A stretch of DNA of 13,147 nt from an uncultured Chlorobiaceae bacterium (GCA_903874585.1 CAIQSY010000118.1:1-13147); one strand, 5' to 3'; positions 1 through 7,524 are shown, numbered from the stretch's first letter. Notes: generated from the sequence alone by a model not told the origin. Program-made: numbers and translations.

Positions 1-1015
1 CACCATGCTTATCGAAGCAGGTGAGTCGCCGACGGTGATGATTGGTGGCGTTTCGGATTACCTGAAAGGGAGTACCGTGGTTGGCGAGGGGAAATTCATG
101 GTAATTGAAGCCGATGAGTACGACCGTGCTTTTCTCAAACTGACGCCGACCATTGCCATTGTCAACAGCCTCGAGTCGGAGCACATGGACACCTATGGTA
201 CGCTCGATGAGCTTAAGCAGGCATTTCTTACTTTTGCCAACAAAGTGCCCTTTTACGGGCGGGTTATTTGCTGCGTTGACTGGCAGGAGATTCGCAAAAT
301 TATTCCCTCAATGAATCGGCGCTACACAACGTTCGGTCTTGAAGAGCCCGCCGATGTCATGGCGATTGATGTTGTTCTCGAAAAATCACGCGCCATTTTT
401 ACCATTAAAGTATATGGTAACGAGTATTGCAATGTCTGCATCAACGTTCCCGGGCGTCACAATGTGCTCAACGCACTTGCTGCGTTTTCCGCCGGTCTTG
501 AGCTTGGCATTCAACCCGAGCTGCTCATTGCAGGGCTTGGTCAGTACAGCGGTATGCGCCGCCGTTTTCAAATGAAATACGATAATGGCATGGGGTTGAT
601 GGTGGTGGACGATTATGCGCATCATCCATCAGAAGTCAAAGCAACCGTTCGAGCCGCGAAGAGTGGCTGGGCAGATTCTCGTGTGGTAGCCGTCTTTCAG
701 CCGCACCTTTTTTCGCGCACAAAAGAGTTTGCCGATGAGTATGGTTGGGCGCTTTCACGGGCAGATGTGGTTTATGTGGCAGATGTTTATCCTGCCCGCG
801 AAAAGGCTGAAGATTACCCGGGAGTTACCGGTGAACTGGTTGCTGCCGCAGTCCGGAAAGCTGGCGGCAAAGATGTCCAGTTTTTTGCCGATCGTGAAGC
901 TCTTTTTGCTGCAACAATGCAGTGTGCGGTTAACGGCACCATGCTGCTCTTTATGGGCGCTGGAGATGTTACCCATCTTGCCTCAAGAGTTGCTGAGTGC
1001 TGCAAAATCGCGTGA
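1..1015 (+). CDS. murC: UDP-N-acetylmuramate--L-alanine ligase MurC (5' partial)
   Basis: Cytoplasmic Mur ligase that uses ATP to join L-alanine to UDP-N-acetylmuramic acid, the first step in building the peptidoglycan stem peptide. The reading frame is open to the left edge, so the ATG at 5 is internal. By comparison with the family, roughly the first 130 residues are missing, including the Rossmann-like UDP-binding domain and the GTHGKT ATP loop, which should end just outside the window. Visible motifs in order are EADEYDRAFL (Mg-binding Glu region), a SEHMDTYG element, PGRHNVLNALAA, GMRRRFQ, VVDDYAHHPSEV, FQPHLFSRT and the terminal GAGD. Together these cover the central ATPase domain and the C-terminal ligase domain. 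The stop is TGA at 1013-1015. ftsQ follows after 39 bases on the same strand, the usual order in a division/cell-wall cluster. MurC is favoured over MurD, MurE and MurF by the DDYAHHPSEV and FQPHLFSRT motifs. Confidence 0.96.
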   Translation, partial: TMLIEAGESPTVMIGGVSDYLKGSTVVGEGKFMVIEADEYDRAFLKLTPTIAIVNSLESEHMDTYGTLDELKQAFLTFANKVPFYGRVICCVDWQEIRKIIPSMNRRYTTFGLEEPADVMAIDVVLEKSRAIFTIKVYGNEYCNVCINVPGRHNVLNALAAFSAGLELGIQPELLIAGLGQYSGMRRRFQMKYDNGMGLMVVDDYAHHPSEVKATVRAAKSGWADSRVVAVFQPHLFSRTKEFADEYGWALSRADVVYVADVYPAREKAEDYPGVTGELVAAAVRKAGGKDVQFFADREALFAATMQCAVNGTMLLFMGAGDVTHLASRVAECCKIA

Positions 1016-1054
1016 TGCGCATACCCGTTCAAGCTGAATTAAATTGATGTTGTT

Positions 1055-1933
1055 ATGTCTGATTTTGAACCAAGCAATCATCCCGACTCTCTGACGGAGT
1101 CCGATTCTGAAGAGCAAGCTGCTCCAGCATCGCCTGATGCAGCGCCGCGCTTTTCGGCTGGTAAATTGTTACTGTTCGGGCTTCTCATTATTGCGTTTGC
1201 CGGGCTTGCAACATTAGCAATGTCAGCGTCACACTGGAAAAAAGAGGTCATTGTCCGAGATTTTGTTATTGATGGAGAGGCTATTATTCCCAAACAGGAG
1301 TTGCTTGCACACATAGCAATGTATAAAGGCGCGAATCTTCAGGAGCTTGAGGTGAGCGAGCTGAAGCAGCGGCTGATGGAGTTTCCCTATCTTCGCGATG
1401 TCGTTGTCAGTAAAGAGTTGAATGGCTCCGTGCGGGTTGAGGTTGTTGAACGCGAGCCAGTTGCTCTGGTGCTTTTAGGACAAAGTCGCATGGTGATGGA
1501 TCGTGATGGATTTCTTCTTCCTTGTACAAAAGAGGTTGTCGCCCGCTATCCAGACTTGTTCCCTGTCTCAGGAATAAACCGAGTACAGATTGCAAAAAAT
1601 GGATTGCAGCAACTTGATAAGCGCGATGTGCGTTTAATTACCACGTTTCTTGCTGCCTTGTCGGAAATGGAGTACGCCAGTTTATTGGTTAAGGAATTTC
1701 ATCTTGCTGGCAATAATTTGAGCTGGTGCCTTGCCATGCAGGCGCCTACTCTTTTTATTGTTGGCAATGATGGCAACTTTAAGGAAAAGTTGAAAAAATT
1801 TGAGATATTCTGGCAACAGGTGGTTTCAAAAAAAGGGTTTGGCTTTTATGACACGGTGGATCTGCGTTTTCGGGAGAGAATTTTTGCCACAGCTCCAGCG
1901 CCTCCAGAGGTACAGCCGAGTCTTCCCCAGTGA
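1055..1933 (+). CDS. ftsQ: Cell division protein FtsQ/DivIB
   Basis: Bitopic inner-membrane protein of the divisome that links early proteins (FtsZ, FtsA) to the septal peptidoglycan machinery. The 292-residue product has an acidic, Ser/Pro/Ala-rich cytoplasmic tail (residues 1-31), one membrane segment (about 36-58) and a periplasmic part. The first roughly 70 periplasmic residues (about 64-134) look like the POTRA domain, ending in the family-like VEVVEREPVAL. A conserved feature of the next domain is the MDRDGFLLP segment, where FtsQ proteins commonly have a (V)D.(D)G.. turn. The sequence is otherwise divergent, as is usual for FtsQ, so the call relies on topology, POTRA-like pattern and its place between murC and ftsA. 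The ATG at 1055 has no obvious Shine-Dalgarno sequence. The gene ends with the tandem stops TGA TAA (1931-1936), and ftsA starts 21 bases after the first. Confidence 0.9.
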   Translation: MSDFEPSNHPDSLTESDSEEQAAPASPDAAPRFSAGKLLLFGLLIIAFAGLATLAMSASHWKKEVIVRDFVIDGEAIIPKQELLAHIAMYKGANLQELEVSELKQRLMEFPYLRDVVVSKELNGSVRVEVVEREPVALVLLGQSRMVMDRDGFLLPCTKEVVARYPDLFPVSGINRVQIAKNGLQQLDKRDVRLITTFLAALSEMEYASLLVKEFHLAGNNLSWCLAMQAPTLFIVGNDGNFKEKLKKFEIFWQQVVSKKGFGFYDTVDLRFRERIFATAPAPPEVQPSLPQ

Positions 1934-1954
1934 TAATCATGCGAGAGTAGAACG

Positions 1955-3256
1955 ATGCTGAAAAGCAATATTGCCGTAGGTCTTGATATTGGGACGACGA
2001 AAGTTTGCGTTGTCGTTGCCGAAAAAGATGAGATAGGAAAGCTTAACGTTCTTGGCAAAGGTCGCGCAAATTCTGACGGTCTTCAACGGGCTACGGTTGT
2101 CAATATCAACAAAACCGTAGCGGCAATCAGGGCGGCAGTTGCTGATGCCGAGCGGGAATCCTCTATTCGCATTCAAGCCGTTAATGTCGGTATATCTGGC
2201 GCACATGTTCACTGCATTCACAGCACTTCCGAAATCAGCATTAATCAAACCGGCATTGTTAATGAGTCGGATGTAAAGCGTTTTCTTGAGAAGGCTAAAA
2301 CCAATATTCGTTATCTCGATATTGATAACGAAATTATCCACGTTATTCCCCAGGAATTTATTGTTGATGATCAGGATGGTTTGCTTGACCCAATAGGTAT
2401 GGCAGGTACAACCATGAAAGGGAGCGCGTATATCGTTGTCGGGCTGCGAACGAAGATTCATAATATCAGGCAATGTGTGGAAAAAGCTGGTCTGGCAATT
2501 AGCGCCATTACCTTTGAGCCGGTAGCATCGGGCATGGCGGTTATGAAAGAGCGCGAAAAGAAGAGCGGCGTTGTTGTTATTGATATTGGCGGCGGCACAA
2601 CTGAGGTTGCTATTTATATTGATGGCGCCATTCGTTATTCTGAAGTGATCAGGGTTGCTGCAAATGATATTACCCACGATATCGCTCATGGTGTTCGAGC
2701 GCTCTATGAAGTGGCTGAAGATCTCAAGATAAAATATGGTTTTGCATACAGTAAGCTATCGGGAGACGATGAAGAGCTGCTCATTGAAGGTATAGAAGGG
2801 CGACCACAGAAGTCTGTGCCGAAGAGTACGTTGACGATGATTATTGAAGCGCGAATGATGGAAATTTTAGAGCTTGTGCGTGACTCAATAAAACGCTCCA
2901 GCTATTATGAATATCTCAACGCGGGCGCAATTTTAACAGGCGGTGGTTCACTTTTACCGGGCACGGAGGAGCTGGCGCACGATATTTTAGCGCTTGATAT
3001 CCGTATTGGTTATCCCGAAGGTGTCTCTGGGGGGATAAAAGGATCTGTCAATAATCCAATGTATGCCACTGTTATGGGGCTTGTTGCGCATACGTTTCAG
3101 AATAATCTTTCAGAGAAGCAGGTGTTTGGTCACACAGCACCAGTTATTTCTGCCGAACAACCGCCAGTGGCAAAAGATGAGACAGTTCCCCCTGAGCCAA
3201 ATGTGGCAGGTAAAAAAATTGTTGATCGAATGAAAAGATTTTGGGATAATTTATGA
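1955..3256 (+). CDS. ftsA: Cell division protein FtsA
   Basis: Actin-like ATPase that tethers FtsZ filaments to the inner membrane and recruits later divisome proteins. The 433-residue protein shows the actin/Hsp70 fold signatures: phosphate-1 loop LDIGTTK (about 10-16), phosphate-2 loop DIGGGTTE (210-217) and the adenosine motif LTGGGSLLPG (327-336). The FtsA-type NNPMYATVMGL stretch lies near 366-376. The SHS2/1C subdomain, which replaces a normal actin subdomain, is the region about 85-165. After a Pro-rich linker (about 395-418) the protein ends in KKIVDRMKRFWDNL, a basic amphipathic helix matching the FtsA membrane-targeting sequence. Length is normal for the family. The start at 1955 follows a weak purine-rich stretch. 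ftsZ begins 43 bases downstream. Intact membrane anchor and nucleotide loops suggest a functional protein. Confidence 0.97.
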   Translation: MLKSNIAVGLDIGTTKVCVVVAEKDEIGKLNVLGKGRANSDGLQRATVVNINKTVAAIRAAVADAERESSIRIQAVNVGISGAHVHCIHSTSEISINQTGIVNESDVKRFLEKAKTNIRYLDIDNEIIHVIPQEFIVDDQDGLLDPIGMAGTTMKGSAYIVVGLRTKIHNIRQCVEKAGLAISAITFEPVASGMAVMKEREKKSGVVVIDIGGGTTEVAIYIDGAIRYSEVIRVAANDITHDIAHGVRALYEVAEDLKIKYGFAYSKLSGDDEELLIEGIEGRPQKSVPKSTLTMIIEARMMEILELVRDSIKRSSYYEYLNAGAILTGGGSLLPGTEELAHDILALDIRIGYPEGVSGGIKGSVNNPMYATVMGLVAHTFQNNLSEKQVFGHTAPVISAEQPPVAKDETVPPEPNVAGKKIVDRMKRFWDNL

Positions 3257-3299
3257 CGATAAAGTATTGATTGAGCGTTTTTAAGTGGAGAAATAAGCG

Positions 3300-4583
3300 A
3301 TGGCATTTGAACTTGATCCTGGTTTATTTAATGATGATCAGGGCAAAGGTGTAACGATAAGAATTGTTGGAGTTGGCGGTTGCGGTGGTAATGCGGTCAA
3401 CAATATGATCGACCGTAAAATAAGTGGTGTTGAGTATATCGTTTTTAATACGGATCGTCAGGCGCTGCTGAATTCCAAAGCTCCGCTTCGTGTGCAGATT
3501 GGCAAAAAAGCAACCAGCGGGCTTGGCGCAGGCGCGGATCCCGCAAAAGGTCGTCAAGCTGCCGAAGATGACCGCGAAATTATAGCTGCTCAGCTTAAAG
3601 GAGCTGATCTTGTTTTTATTGCTGCAGGCATGGGTAAGGGTACGGGCACCGGTGCGGCGCCTGTTATTGCTGCGATTGCGCGTAATATGGGTATTCTCAC
3701 CATTGGTGTCGTAACACGCCCATTCAATTTTGAAGGTCAGGTCAAGGCAAAAATTGCCGATGGCGGAATTGCTGAACTCCGCAAATCTATCGACACGCTT
3801 ATTCTTGTTGAGAATGAGAAAATTCTCAGTATTGCTGAAGAGGGTATCAGTGCAACCGAAGCGTTCAATATGGCGAACGATGTCCTGTACAGAGCGGCAA
3901 AAGGGATTGCGGATATTATTACACGGCATGGTCACGTCAATGTTGATTTCGCCGACGTGCGCAGCATTATGTCGGGAGCTGGGGATGCTGTTATGGGCTC
4001 TGCAGCAGCAGCAGGCGAACGCCGTGCACTCAAAGCGGCCTCTGATGCTATCAACAGTCCATTGCTGGAAGGCGTTTCGATAAAAGGAGCAAAGGGCGTT
4101 CTCGTCAATATTACGGGCGAAGTCACCATGCGCGACATGTCGGATGCCATGAACTACATCGAAAAGGAGGTTGGTAGTGAAGCAAAGATTATCAACGGCT
4201 ATGTGGATGAACCACAGGTTGCCGGTGAAATTCGTGTGACGGTTATTGTTACCGGTTTTAAGCGTACTGATCAGGGCGCTGGCTCAGTTTCTGCAGCTCG
4301 TTGCCCGGTTGCAGTTGTTCCGATGATGAGGCATGGGCAAGTTCCTGCGCCTCCACGTCAAGTATCATCCACTTATCCCGAACGTCAAGAAGACGATTTG
4401 CGGATTCCCGCATATATTCGCCGACAGTATTCTATCAGTGATCCTCAGGATGTCGCTGCAAAACGTAATACCGCGCAATATCCCGAACGATCAGCCTCGC
4501 TCAAAGGCGAATGGGGAGTGCAAGAAGATTTCATTGAGAAAGGACAGTCCGATACACCGGCGTATCTTCGTCGAAAACAATAA
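3300..4583 (+). CDS. ftsZ: Cell division protein FtsZ
   Basis: Tubulin-like GTPase that polymerises into the Z-ring at the division site. The 427-residue protein has the N-terminal nucleotide loop GVGGCGGNAVNNM (24-36), NTDRQAL (50-56), the glycine box AAGMGKGTGTGAAP (108-121), FNFEG near 142-146, and the T7 loop NVDFADVRSIM (214-224) with its catalytic-type Asp216 and Asp219. The GTPase/activation core ends near 321 and a variable, Pro-rich linker follows. Two points are odd. The glycine box has Lys113 where almost all FtsZ proteins have Gly. The conserved tail peptide also seems to occur twice, as DDLRIPAYIRRQ (365-376) and as SDTPAYLRRKQ at the very C-terminus (417-427). The ATG is well placed behind GGAG at 3287-3290 (9-base spacing). 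It sits directly after ftsA, its membrane tether. Confidence 0.98.
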   Translation: MAFELDPGLFNDDQGKGVTIRIVGVGGCGGNAVNNMIDRKISGVEYIVFNTDRQALLNSKAPLRVQIGKKATSGLGAGADPAKGRQAAEDDREIIAAQLKGADLVFIAAGMGKGTGTGAAPVIAAIARNMGILTIGVVTRPFNFEGQVKAKIADGGIAELRKSIDTLILVENEKILSIAEEGISATEAFNMANDVLYRAAKGIADIITRHGHVNVDFADVRSIMSGAGDAVMGSAAAAGERRALKAASDAINSPLLEGVSIKGAKGVLVNITGEVTMRDMSDAMNYIEKEVGSEAKIINGYVDEPQVAGEIRVTVIVTGFKRTDQGAGSVSAARCPVAVVPMMRHGQVPAPPRQVSSTYPERQEDDLRIPAYIRRQYSISDPQDVAAKRNTAQYPERSASLKGEWGVQEDFIEKGQSDTPAYLRRKQ

Positions 4584-4597
4584 TATAAAAGGTAATT

Positions 4598-5890
4598 ATG
4601 CACTATTGTACGCTTTCCGCTGAAGATGCGGTAGCAAAAATAAAGTCAGGAGATCGAGTATTTTTACACACCGCAGCCGCAACGCCCCAGCGCTTGATTG
4701 ATGCAATGGTCGCGCGGGCGGGCGAACTCAAAAATGTTGAAATTGTCAGTCTTCATACGGAAGGGGAAGCCGCCTATGCACGGCCGGAATATCGCGAAAG
4801 TTTCAGGTTGAATGCACTGTTTGTTGGCAAAAATGTCCGGCAATCTGTTCAGCAAGGGCATGGAGACTCTATTCCTGTTTTTTTAAGCGACGTCCCATCT
4901 CTTTTTTATAACGACATTCTTCCGCTGGATGTGGCTCTTGTTCACGTCTCGCCCCCTGATCAGCACGGGTATTGCTCGCTTGGCGTTTCAGTGGATGCAA
5001 GTTTAGCGGCAGTGCAATCAGCAAAGCTCGTTATTGCCCAGGTGAATCCAAATATGCCGCGTACTCACGGTGAGGGGTTACTGCACGCGAGCAAGATTCA
5101 TGCAATGGTTGAGGTTAATGATCCACTTCTCGAAACGCCGCGTCATGTCATGGGCGATGTGGAAATTCGTATAGGAAAGCATATTGCCTCTATTGTTGAA
5201 GATGGTGCTACACTGCAGATGGGAATTGGCGCAATTCCAGATGCTACGCTTGCCGCACTTTCTGGGCACAGGGATTTAGGTATTCACTCCGAAATGTTTT
5301 CAGATGGAGTTGTTGAGCTGGTTGAAAAAGGCGTGATTAATGGGCGGAAAAAGAAGACTCATCGAGAAATTATTGTTGCCAGTTTTTTAGTCGGCACTCG
5401 GCGGCTGTATGATTTTGTTGATGATAATCCTCTTGTCGAAATGCTTCCCTCGGATTACGTCAACGATACAAGGGAAATCAGGAAAAACCCCAAAGTTACA
5501 GCTATCAACAGTGCTCTTGAGATTGATATGTCCGGGCAGGTTTGTGCTGATTCTATTGGACAGAAATATTATTCGGGGGTCGGCGGACAGATGGATTTTA
5601 TTCGAGGCGCAGCACTTTCTAAAGGCGGAAAACCCATTATCGCATTACCATCAACAACCCGCAAAGGCTTGTCCAGAATCGTTCCACAACTCCAGCCGGG
5701 TGCCGGAGTGGTTACCACCAGAGCACATGTGCAATATGTGGTTACGGAATATGGCATTGTCAATCTTCACGGGAAAAATCTCCGCCAACGCGCAGAAGCG
5801 CTTGCCAGCATAGCTCATCCCGATTTCCGCGAAGACATTGCGCGTCAAGCGCATGAGCTTTACGGTTCTTACGGTCGTCGATTCATGTAA
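4598..5890 (+). CDS. Acetyl-CoA hydrolase / 4-hydroxybutyrate CoA-transferase family protein
   Basis: A 430-residue cytoplasmic enzyme of the acetyl-CoA hydrolase/transferase family, which moves CoA between carboxylic acids through a glutamyl-CoA intermediate. The N-terminal half has the HVSPPDQHGYCSLG motif (116-129). The second half has GIHSEMFSDG (228-237), whose Glu232 is the expected catalytic glutamate, then YYSGVGGQMDF (324-334) and VVTEYGIVNLHGK (381-393). All are hallmarks of the 4-hydroxybutyrate/butyrate/succinate:acetate CoA-transferase branch. Length matches single-subunit members. The substrate cannot be read from sequence; acetate activation or CoA recycling linked to the reductive TCA cycle is a reasonable inference for a green sulfur bacterium. 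The ATG at 4598 has AAAAGG at 4587-4592 (5-base spacing). It lies only 14 bases after ftsZ, so co-transcription with the division genes is likely. It converges on pgeF with 4 bases between the stop codons. Confidence 0.93.
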   Translation: MHYCTLSAEDAVAKIKSGDRVFLHTAAATPQRLIDAMVARAGELKNVEIVSLHTEGEAAYARPEYRESFRLNALFVGKNVRQSVQQGHGDSIPVFLSDVPSLFYNDILPLDVALVHVSPPDQHGYCSLGVSVDASLAAVQSAKLVIAQVNPNMPRTHGEGLLHASKIHAMVEVNDPLLETPRHVMGDVEIRIGKHIASIVEDGATLQMGIGAIPDATLAALSGHRDLGIHSEMFSDGVVELVEKGVINGRKKKTHREIIVASFLVGTRRLYDFVDDNPLVEMLPSDYVNDTREIRKNPKVTAINSALEIDMSGQVCADSIGQKYYSGVGGQMDFIRGAALSKGGKPIIALPSTTRKGLSRIVPQLQPGAGVVTTRAHVQYVVTEYGIVNLHGKNLRQRAEALASIAHPDFREDIARQAHELYGSYGRRFM

Positions 5891-5900
5891 CCGACTACCG
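5872..5900. other. Imperfect hairpin spanning two convergent stop codons
   Basis: The arms CGGTCGTCG (5872-5880) and CGACTACCG (5892-5900) can pair over 9 positions with one C-A mismatch, around an 11-base loop. The CoA-transferase stop (TAA 5888-5890) lies in the loop and the pgeF stop (CTA at 5895-5897 on +) lies in the right arm. No T-run follows on either strand, so this is not a classical intrinsic terminator. It may be an RNA-stabilising end structure, or chance in coding DNA. Confidence 0.3.
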
Positions 5901-6689
5901 AATTCCTATAAGACTTACCATACGTCCAGTTATTCCATTATCGCGACGGTACGAAAAAAACATTGTACTGTCGCGATAAGTGCAGTAGGGTGATTGCTCA
6001 ATATGCGGTTCTGGTATTCCTGATGCAGAGAGCTGCTGGTTATTGATTAAGCTAAGGTCAAGCAAGTATTTCTCATTACTCCCTCCACATGCTGAAGGAT
6101 AACGACAATTTGATGGAAACTTTTCAGCTACAGCACGATCCACCTCATACGCTTCGCATGAAATGCCAGTGCCGATGTACGCAAAACACTCTTCAGGACG
6201 AGAGTGAAACTGTTGCAGCATTGCTTTCACCGTTTTCATCACAATATTTCCAGCGGTACCTTTCCAGCCAGCATGTACAGCTCCAACAGCCCGATGTTGT
6301 GGATCGTAAATTAATATGGGATAACAATCCGCTGTAAAAATACAAAGGAAAATATTTTTTTTATTTGTAATAAATGCGTCATAACCATGATAACGACCAG
6401 GCGTTTCCGCAACCAAAATATTTGTACCGTGAACTTGTTCGGAGCTGACAAGTCGTTTATGGTCAATATTGACTGTTTGGCACAATCGTATAAGATTTTC
6501 CTGAACGTTTTCAGCCGAGTCGCCAGTATTATTTCCAAGATTCAACGAATTATAGCGATCATGGCTCACTCCGCCCGTTCTTATGCTTTGAAGAGCAACA
6601 AGCTTCGGATTTTTTTCAGCAATCATTGGAGTCATATAGCCGGGTGCGGCTATATGAGTTGCTGTGTTTTTTGTGCCCTGTATCGTCAT
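5895..6689 (-). CDS. pgeF: PgeF/YfiH (LACC1-like) polyphenol oxidase family protein
   Basis: Member of the family once called laccase-domain or YfiH proteins. Bacterial members have been linked to peptidoglycan editing, and several bind zinc and act on purine nucleosides. Counting from the ATG at 6689 (264 residues), the three expected metal ligands are His87 in VHGT, Cys122 in FTADCYP and His139 in HAGWKG. Their spacing (35 and 17) is close to that of E. coli YfiH. TRGGVS-like (here RTGGVSHDRYNSLNLG) and the late CTYRDSTMFFSYRRD motif also fit. The usual IGPxIG stretch reads IGTGIS. The start is uncertain: an upstream in-frame TTG at 6725 would add 12 residues, and the family often begins nearer the ATG at 6635. 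None has a good Shine-Dalgarno site; I chose 6689 as the longest ATG form. It diverges from the atp operon and converges on the CoA-transferase gene. The nearby murC fits a cell-wall role but does not prove it. Confidence 0.92.
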   Translation of the reverse strand: MTIQGTKNTATHIAAPGYMTPMIAEKNPKLVALQSIRTGGVSHDRYNSLNLGNNTGDSAENVQENLIRLCQTVNIDHKRLVSSEQVHGTNILVAETPGRYHGYDAFITNKKNIFLCIFTADCYPILIYDPQHRAVGAVHAGWKGTAGNIVMKTVKAMLQQFHSRPEECFAYIGTGISCEAYEVDRAVAEKFPSNCRYPSACGGSNEKYLLDLSLINNQQLSASGIPEPHIEQSPYCTYRDSTMFFSYRRDNGITGRMVSLIGIR

Positions 6690-6796
6690 TATGAAGCATT
6701 CAGAAAGATTGTTTGCGATATGCAAAATAGTTTTTATCTCACATCGAGTATTCGTCCTTAAGCGTTCTTATTTCATAAAATGAGTGTTATCTTTAA

Positions 6797-6825
6797 TTTA
6801 CAAAAGCTAGACGTATTCATAAGAT
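6797..6825 (+). promoter_or_regulatory. Candidate sigma70-type promoter before the atp operon
   Basis: TTTACA (6797-6802) and TAAGAT (6820-6825) are separated by exactly 17 bases in the AT-rich gap between the divergent pgeF and atpZ. They match the general -35/-10 consensus at 5 of 6 and 4 of 6 positions. The predicted transcript would start near 6832, which would cut into the AGGGTG ribosome-binding stretch (6829-6834). Either this is not the main promoter or translation starts unusually. Only a weak call. Confidence 0.22.
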
Positions 6826-6843
6826 ATTAGGGTGACTGTTATT

Positions 6844-7089
6844 ATGGAGAGAGAAGAAAAAGAACGATTTCCTGATAAATTCGGAAGTTCAGTTCGGGCA
6901 ATTTCTGATTATTTAGGTATTGGTTTACAGATAGCAGCAAGTTTTGCTTTTTTTGTGTTTACAGGTTATTGGGCAGATACTCAGCTTGGTACATCCCCAT
7001 TATTACTTTTGGCGGGAGTTGTGGTAGGAATGGCTGGCATGGCACTTGTGCTCATGAAGGTTGTTCGAACAGCTAACGGGAAAAAATAG
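6844..7089 (+). CDS. atpZ: AtpZ/AtpI-family F-ATPase accessory protein
   Basis: Small inner-membrane protein at the head of the F0 operon. Members of the AtpZ family assist assembly or Mg/ion handling of the ATP synthase. The 81-residue product has a charged, Glu/Lys-rich N-terminus and two membrane helices (about 22-41 and 52-73). Between them is GYWADTQLGTSP, which matches the family's conserved G-x-W-x-D-x-x-L-G-T-S-P turn. It ends in a short basic tail. I prefer the ATG at 6844 because AGGGTG lies 9 bases upstream (6829-6834); a GTG at 6832, in frame, would add four residues. The stop is TAG at 7087-7089. The following gene is on the same strand 48 bases away. Two-helix form and operon position distinguish AtpZ from the four-helix AtpI that follows. 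Confidence 0.85.
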   Translation: MEREEKERFPDKFGSSVRAISDYLGIGLQIAASFAFFVFTGYWADTQLGTSPLLLLAGVVVGMAGMALVLMKVVRTANGKK

Positions 7090-7137
7090 TGATTGTTATG
7101 GTTATTGCGCTTTTTCATCAAGAAAAAAACGGTTCTT

Positions 7138-7524
7138 ATGAAGCCATTGTTTGAATTTTTTATTAAGTTTTTTATCTTGTCAATCATTTTATGGACGATA
7201 ATTTATTCAGCGTTTAATCCCGATAATGTCGATCTGTTTTCGGTTTTTCTGGCTTGGATAATGGTGGTCAGTAACACTGTGATCGGTTATTTGCTCTTTG
7301 AATATGCGATTGATAAAACGTCAGCCGTTTTTACGAAAGTTGTATTTGGCGGTTTAGTTGTTCGTTTGATTGTTTTAATGGTGCTTCTTGCGGTTGTCAT
7401 CGTAAAGAATATTGCTGTTATTAACGATTTCGTGTTTTCATTTTTTGCTTTTTACTGTATTTATATGATTGTTGAGATTCTTGGATATCAAAAGAAAAAC
7501 AAACAGAAAAAGAATACTGCATGA
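7138..7524 (+). CDS. atpI: AtpI-like ATP synthase accessory membrane protein
   Basis: A 128-residue, very hydrophobic protein with four likely membrane helices (about 8-26, 33-55, 65-90 and 94-115) and a Lys/Gln-rich cytoplasmic tail. AtpI-type proteins help insert and assemble the c-ring of the F-type ATP synthase. The sequence has no strongly diagnostic motif that I can see, so the call depends on helix count, size and position between atpZ and atpB, where atpI normally sits. The start is uncertain: an in-frame TTG at 7093 would add 15 residues, whereas the ATG at 7138 has only a weak CGG upstream and gives a more typical length. Its stop codon overlaps the next gene (ATGA at 7521-7524), showing translational coupling to atpB. 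It could also be a lineage-specific membrane protein with the same operon role. Confidence 0.72.
   Translation: MKPLFEFFIKFFILSIILWTIIYSAFNPDNVDLFSVFLAWIMVVSNTVIGYLLFEYAIDKTSAVFTKVVFGGLVVRLIVLMVLLAVVIVKNIAVINDFVFSFFAFYCIYMIVEILGYQKKNKQKKNTA

Noticed and set aside
1937..2689. 250-codon open frame on the - strand opposite ftsA
   Set aside because: It lies wholly inside ftsA except a few bases, is rich in Asn and Ile with no domain or signal, and has no ribosome-binding site; it is a shadow of ftsA codon use.
3324..3935. 203-codon open frame on the - strand opposite ftsZ
   Set aside because: Same composition bias (Asn, Thr, Ile) and fully inside the ftsZ core; no recognisable motif.
4333..4623. 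96-codon + strand open frame across the ftsZ end and the CoA-transferase start
   Set aside because: Overlaps two strongly supported genes in another frame; no ribosome-binding site and no motif.
6387..6761. 124-codon open frame on the + strand opposite pgeF
   Set aside because: Mostly antisense to the conserved metal-binding domain of pgeF, with no family resemblance.
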